Assembly: GCA_007127015.1 (NCBI GenBank)
Contig: SLAE01000085.1
Span: 1-7,394 of the forward strand
Reading direction: 5' to 3'
From: Desulfonatronospira sp.
GTDB taxonomy: Bacteria > Desulfobacterota > Desulfovibrionia > Desulfovibrionales > Desulfonatronovibrionaceae
DNA length: 7,394 nucleotides
Shown here: positions 5,526 through 7,394 of the stretch, one piece after another
Layout of the letters: every line of letters begins with the position of its first letter
Position numbering within the stretch: the stretch's first letter is position 1
The notes under the pieces: generated by a model
Database searches by the model: none
Told to the model about the DNA's origin: nothing
What the model saw: only the letters and a program-made list of their open reading frames with translations
Position numbers and translations under genes: made by a program

Positions 5526-5554
5526 TTTATAAATCATCTGATTGTTGTTGGCAA
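5526..5554 (-). promoter_or_regulatory. Predicted sigma-70 promoter of rpmE
   Basis: On the minus strand TTGCCA (5554-5549), exactly 17 bases, then TATAAA (5531-5526). The expected start is near 5519, about 25 bases before the rpmE ATG. This is the best promoter match in the window. Confidence 0.75.
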
Positions 5555-5589
5555 GATTATTTTTGCCTGTTTCAAAGCTGCAGGCATCT

Positions 5590-5603
5590 CAAGTTCGAAC
5601 TTG
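5590..5603. promoter_or_regulatory. Perfect 14-bp palindrome overlapping the rpsB -35 box
   Basis: CAAGTTCGAACTTG is a perfect palindrome lying between the divergent rpmE and rpsB promoters; its last three bases are the first three of the predicted rpsB -35 box TTGCCA. The position suits a repressor operator or an upstream activator site. It shares AACTTG/CAAGTT half-sites, in reversed order, with the palindrome at 335-348. No regulator can be named. Confidence 0.4.
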
Positions 5604-5629
5604 CCAGACATGAATTTTTCGGTTAACAG
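5601..5629 (+). promoter_or_regulatory. Predicted sigma-70 promoter of rpsB-tsf
   Basis: TTGCCA (5601-5606), a 17-base spacer and TAACAG (5624-5629) place the start near 5636, about 15 bases before the structured leader and about 90 bases before the rpsB ATG. The -35 box is identical to that of the divergent rpmE promoter. Confidence 0.55.
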
Positions 5630-5650
5630 AAAAAGTTTCGTAAAAACACA

Positions 5651-5704
5651 CGTCCGGAACGCAGCCCTTTGGGTGCTTCCAGTGGCGGAAGTGCCGACCG
5701 GACG
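5651..5704 (+). promoter_or_regulatory. Branched RNA leader of rpsB, probable S2 autoregulatory element
   Basis: An outer stem CGTCCGG (5651-5657) / CCGGACG (5698-5704) encloses two hairpins: GCA-g-CCC TTT GGG-TGC (5661-5676) and TTCC / GGAA (5677-5680, 5687-5690; loop AGTGGC). This three-way junction ends just before the rpsB ribosome-binding site AGGGAGG (5717-5723). The CCCT of the first hairpin could alternatively pair with AGGG of that site, which would hide it. In enterobacteria S2 represses its own rpsB-tsf mRNA through a 5' leader fold; that this leader does the same is inference from position and structure. Confidence 0.55.
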
Positions 5705-5727
5705 GAGGCTAAACCCAGGGAGGAATT

Positions 5728-6528
5728 ATGAATTACGTGACCATGAAGCAGATGCTGGAGACCGGGGTGCATTTCGGTCACCAGACCAAGCGCTGGAATC
5801 CGAAAATGAAGCCCTATATTTTCGGTTCCAGAAAAGGAATCCACATTATTGACCTGCAGCAGACAGTCAAGCTCTATCAGAGCGCTCACGATTTCATCGT
5901 GGACACTGCGGCTGGAGGCAAACAGGTACTTTTCGTGGGAACCAAGAGGCAGGCCAGAGAAGTCATCAAAACAGAAGCGGAACGCGCCGGAATGTATTAC
6001 GTGACCAACCGCTGGCTTGGGGGCACTCTGACCAACTTTCAAACCATCCGCAAAAGCATAGACCGCTTGAAAAATCTGGAAAAGATGTTTGAAGACGGAA
6101 GCATTCATCGTTTCGTCAAAAAGGAAGTGGTCATGATGCAGAGAGAAATCAACAAACTGAACAACGATCTTGGCGGAATCAAGAATATGGATTCTCTGCC
6201 CGGTGCGGCCTATATTGTCGACCCCAAGAAGGAAGAGATCGCGGTCAAGGAGTGCCGCAAGCTGAACATCCCAATTGTCGCGGTGGTGGACACCAACTGC
6301 GATCCGGACCTCATCGACTTTGTCATTCCCGGCAACGATGATGCCATCAGGGCTATCAAGCTCTTTTCCGGGAGCATTGCCGAAGCCTGTCTGGAAGGAC
6401 TTTCCAGACGCGGTGACAGGGAAGAACAGGAAAAAATGGCCGAAGAAACCGCAGCAACTGAAAAAGAGCAGGAAGTGCATGAAGAAGTTCAAGAACCTGA
6501 CTTGCAGGAAGAGACAGAGGAGGAATAA
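5728..6528 (+). CDS. rpsB: 30S ribosomal protein S2
   Basis: S2 joins the small subunit late in assembly and contacts S1 and the mRNA exit side of the 30S. The 266-residue product contains the family signatures GVHFGHQTKRWNPKM (13-27), FGSRKGIHIIDLQQT (32-46), TNRWLGGTLTNFQTI (93-107) and PIVAVVDTNCDPDLIDFVIPGNDDA (182-206, read in two parts). AGGGAGG (5717-5723) lies four bases before the ATG. The body ends near residue 228, and a strongly acidic tail of about 38 residues (229-266) follows, mostly Glu, ending EETEEE. Such tails occur in some S2 proteins and vary between lineages. It is the first gene of rpsB-tsf-pyrH; a structured leader precedes it and tsf follows after three bases. Confidence 0.98.
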   Translation: MNYVTMKQMLETGVHFGHQTKRWNPKMKPYIFGSRKGIHIIDLQQTVKLYQSAHDFIVDTAAGGKQVLFVGTKRQAREVIKTEAERAGMYYVTNRWLGGTLTNFQTIRKSIDRLKNLEKMFEDGSIHRFVKKEVVMMQREINKLNNDLGGIKNMDSLPGAAYIVDPKKEEIAVKECRKLNIPIVAVVDTNCDPDLIDFVIPGNDDAIRAIKLFSGSIAEACLEGLSRRGDREEQEKMAEETAATEKEQEVHEEVQEPDLQEETEEE

Positions 6529-6531
6529 ATA

Positions 6532-7125
6532 ATGGTTGATGCCCAGAAAGTAAAGGCCTTACGCGATAAAACCGGGGCCGGAATGATGGATTGCAAAAAA
6601 GCCCTGCAGGCCAGCGACGGAGACGAGCAGAAAGCTATCAACTGGCTCAGGGAAAAAGGTTTGTCCAAAGCCCAGAAAAGAGCAGGCAGAGCCACCTCAG
6701 AAGGCTGGATCGGATCATATATCCACAGTAACGGAAAAATAGGGGTTATAGTTGAACTTAAATGTGAAACCGACTTTGTGGCCAAAAGCGACAAGTTTCA
6801 GCAGCTGGCCAGGGACCTGGCCATGCAGATCGCGGCCACCAGCCCGGTGTGCGTAGCGTCGGAACACCTTCCTGTAGAACTGGTGGAAAAAGAACGCGAA
6901 TTCTTAAGATCCCAGGCTCAGAAAGAGGGAAAACCGGAGCAGATTGCTGAAAAAATCATTGAAGGCCGGATGCAGAAATACTTCAAGGAAGTCTGCCTGC
7001 TGCAGCAGCCGTTTATCAAAGACGACTCCAAGACCATTGAGGATCTGATGAACGAAACTGTAGCGGTCCTGGGAGAAAACATCCAGATAGGACGCTTTAC
7101 ACGTCTGGCCCTGGGCGAAGAATAA
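6532..7125 (+). CDS. tsf: Translation elongation factor Ts, short form
   Basis: EF-Ts is the nucleotide exchange factor that releases GDP from EF-Tu. The N-terminal domain (about 1-55) has the UBA-like motif LRDKTGAGMMDCKKAL (10-25), and the core has the EF-Tu-contacting CETDFVAKSD (78-87), whose Asp-Phe pair disrupts the Mg site of EF-Tu. The product is only 197 residues, against about 283 in E. coli; it has a single core subdomain, like the short EF-Ts of Thermus and several other lineages, so it is not truncated. The final segment NETVAVLGENIQIGRFTRL is intact. AGGAGG (6518-6523), inside the end of rpsB, lies eight bases before ATG 6532. The three-base gap to rpsB implies coupled translation; pyrH begins 15 bases after the stop. 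Confidence 0.97.
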   Translation: MVDAQKVKALRDKTGAGMMDCKKALQASDGDEQKAINWLREKGLSKAQKRAGRATSEGWIGSYIHSNGKIGVIVELKCETDFVAKSDKFQQLARDLAMQIAATSPVCVASEHLPVELVEKEREFLRSQAQKEGKPEQIAEKIIEGRMQKYFKEVCLLQQPFIKDDSKTIEDLMNETVAVLGENIQIGRFTRLALGEE

Positions 7126-7140
7126 TCTCCGGACTTACCC

Positions 7141-7394
7141 ATGCGCGAACTTAAATACCGGCGGGTGCTTCTCAAGCTGAGCGGGGAAGCCCTGGCCGGA
7201 GACAAAAAGTATGGCATCGATCCTGAGACACTTTCTTCCATCTGCCGGGAGGTCACAGCCGCTCAGGATTTAGGGGCTGAACTGGCTCTGGTTATCGGAG
7301 GCGGAAACATATTTCGCGGCTTATCCGCTTCATCGCAGGGCATGGACCGGGCTCAAGCCGATTATATGGGCATGCTGGCCACTCTGATCAATGC
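7141..7394 (+). CDS. pyrH: UMP kinase, 5' part, runs off the right edge
   Basis: PyrH phosphorylates UMP to UDP in pyrimidine nucleotide synthesis and is normally a hexamer regulated by GTP and UTP. Only the first 84 codons are in the window. They show the amino-acid-kinase features of the family: RRVLLKLSGEALAG (7-20), with Lys12 and the glycine loop binding ATP, YGID (24-27), VIGGGNIFRG (51-60) that binds phosphate, and DYMGMLATLIN (74-84) lining the UMP site. The ATG at 7141 follows the tsf stop by 15 bases, with only a weak GGA (7131-7133) as ribosome-binding site, so its translation may rely on upstream ribosomes. The rpsB-tsf-pyrH order is widely conserved; frr often follows, but lies outside. 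Confidence 0.96.
   Translation, partial: MRELKYRRVLLKLSGEALAGDKKYGIDPETLSSICREVTAAQDLGAELALVIGGGNIFRGLSASSQGMDRAQADYMGMLATLIN

Noticed and set aside
5563..5586. Inverted repeat TGCCTG/CAGGCA considered as a terminator between the divergent genes
   Set aside because: No gene runs into this region on either strand, and no T tract follows it on the plus strand; the A-rich run on the minus strand does not fit a terminator.
5623..6492. A 289-codon minus-strand frame opposite rpsB
   Set aside because: It is the antisense shadow of the S2 gene, whose plus-strand protein is an unambiguous family match; the antisense product is not a known protein.

Overview
This is a chromosomal housekeeping segment of a Gram-negative bacterium with intermediate GC content. 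lpxC (lipid A synthesis) shows an outer membrane. The encoded tmRNA tag end (KNNDYAMAA) and the linkage of rpmE, prfA, prmC and lpxC next to a divergent rpsB-tsf-pyrH operon resemble sulfate reducers of the Desulfovibrionales type. That placement comes from recall of the families, not from a search.

Layout. Positions 1-267 hold the 3' part of tmRNA (ssrA), entering inside the tag reading frame and ending in an encoded CCA. Positions 268-650 are a gene-poor spacer with one 15-bp tandem duplication. A minus-strand tRNA-Leu(CAA) lies at 651-737 with its own promoter at 747-775. A plus-strand pair follows: an unrecognised 75-residue acidic protein (884-1111) and a PHP-domain metal-dependent hydrolase starting at GTG (1131-1769). 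These converge on a minus-strand block, read right to left: rpmE (L31), prfA (RF1), prmC (RF glutamine methyltransferase) and lpxC, with a terminator after lpxC at 1791-1818. From a divergent promoter region (5495-5727) the plus-strand operon rpsB-tsf-pyrH runs out of the window, with pyrH cut at the right edge.

How the genes work together. The core theme is translation. S2, EF-Ts and L31 are parts of the ribosome or elongation machinery. RF1 terminates translation at UAA/UAG, and PrmC methylates the GGQ glutamine of RF1, so prfA-prmC is an enzyme-substrate pair. tmRNA rescues ribosomes when termination fails. lpxC and pyrH tie in cell-envelope and pyrimidine nucleotide synthesis.

I do not see a mobile element, CRISPR array, defence system or clear new multigene system. 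The interesting material is in the untranslated regions. It includes a 15-codon upstream reading frame with a good ribosome-binding site ending five bases before prfA, inside a leader with a GC-rich hairpin. A branched RNA fold precedes rpsB and probably acts as an S2 autoregulatory leader. A long two-part stem lies in the rpmE-prfA spacer. AT-rich palindromes in front of lpxC and a perfect 14-bp palindrome on the -35 of the predicted rpsB promoter look like possible operators.
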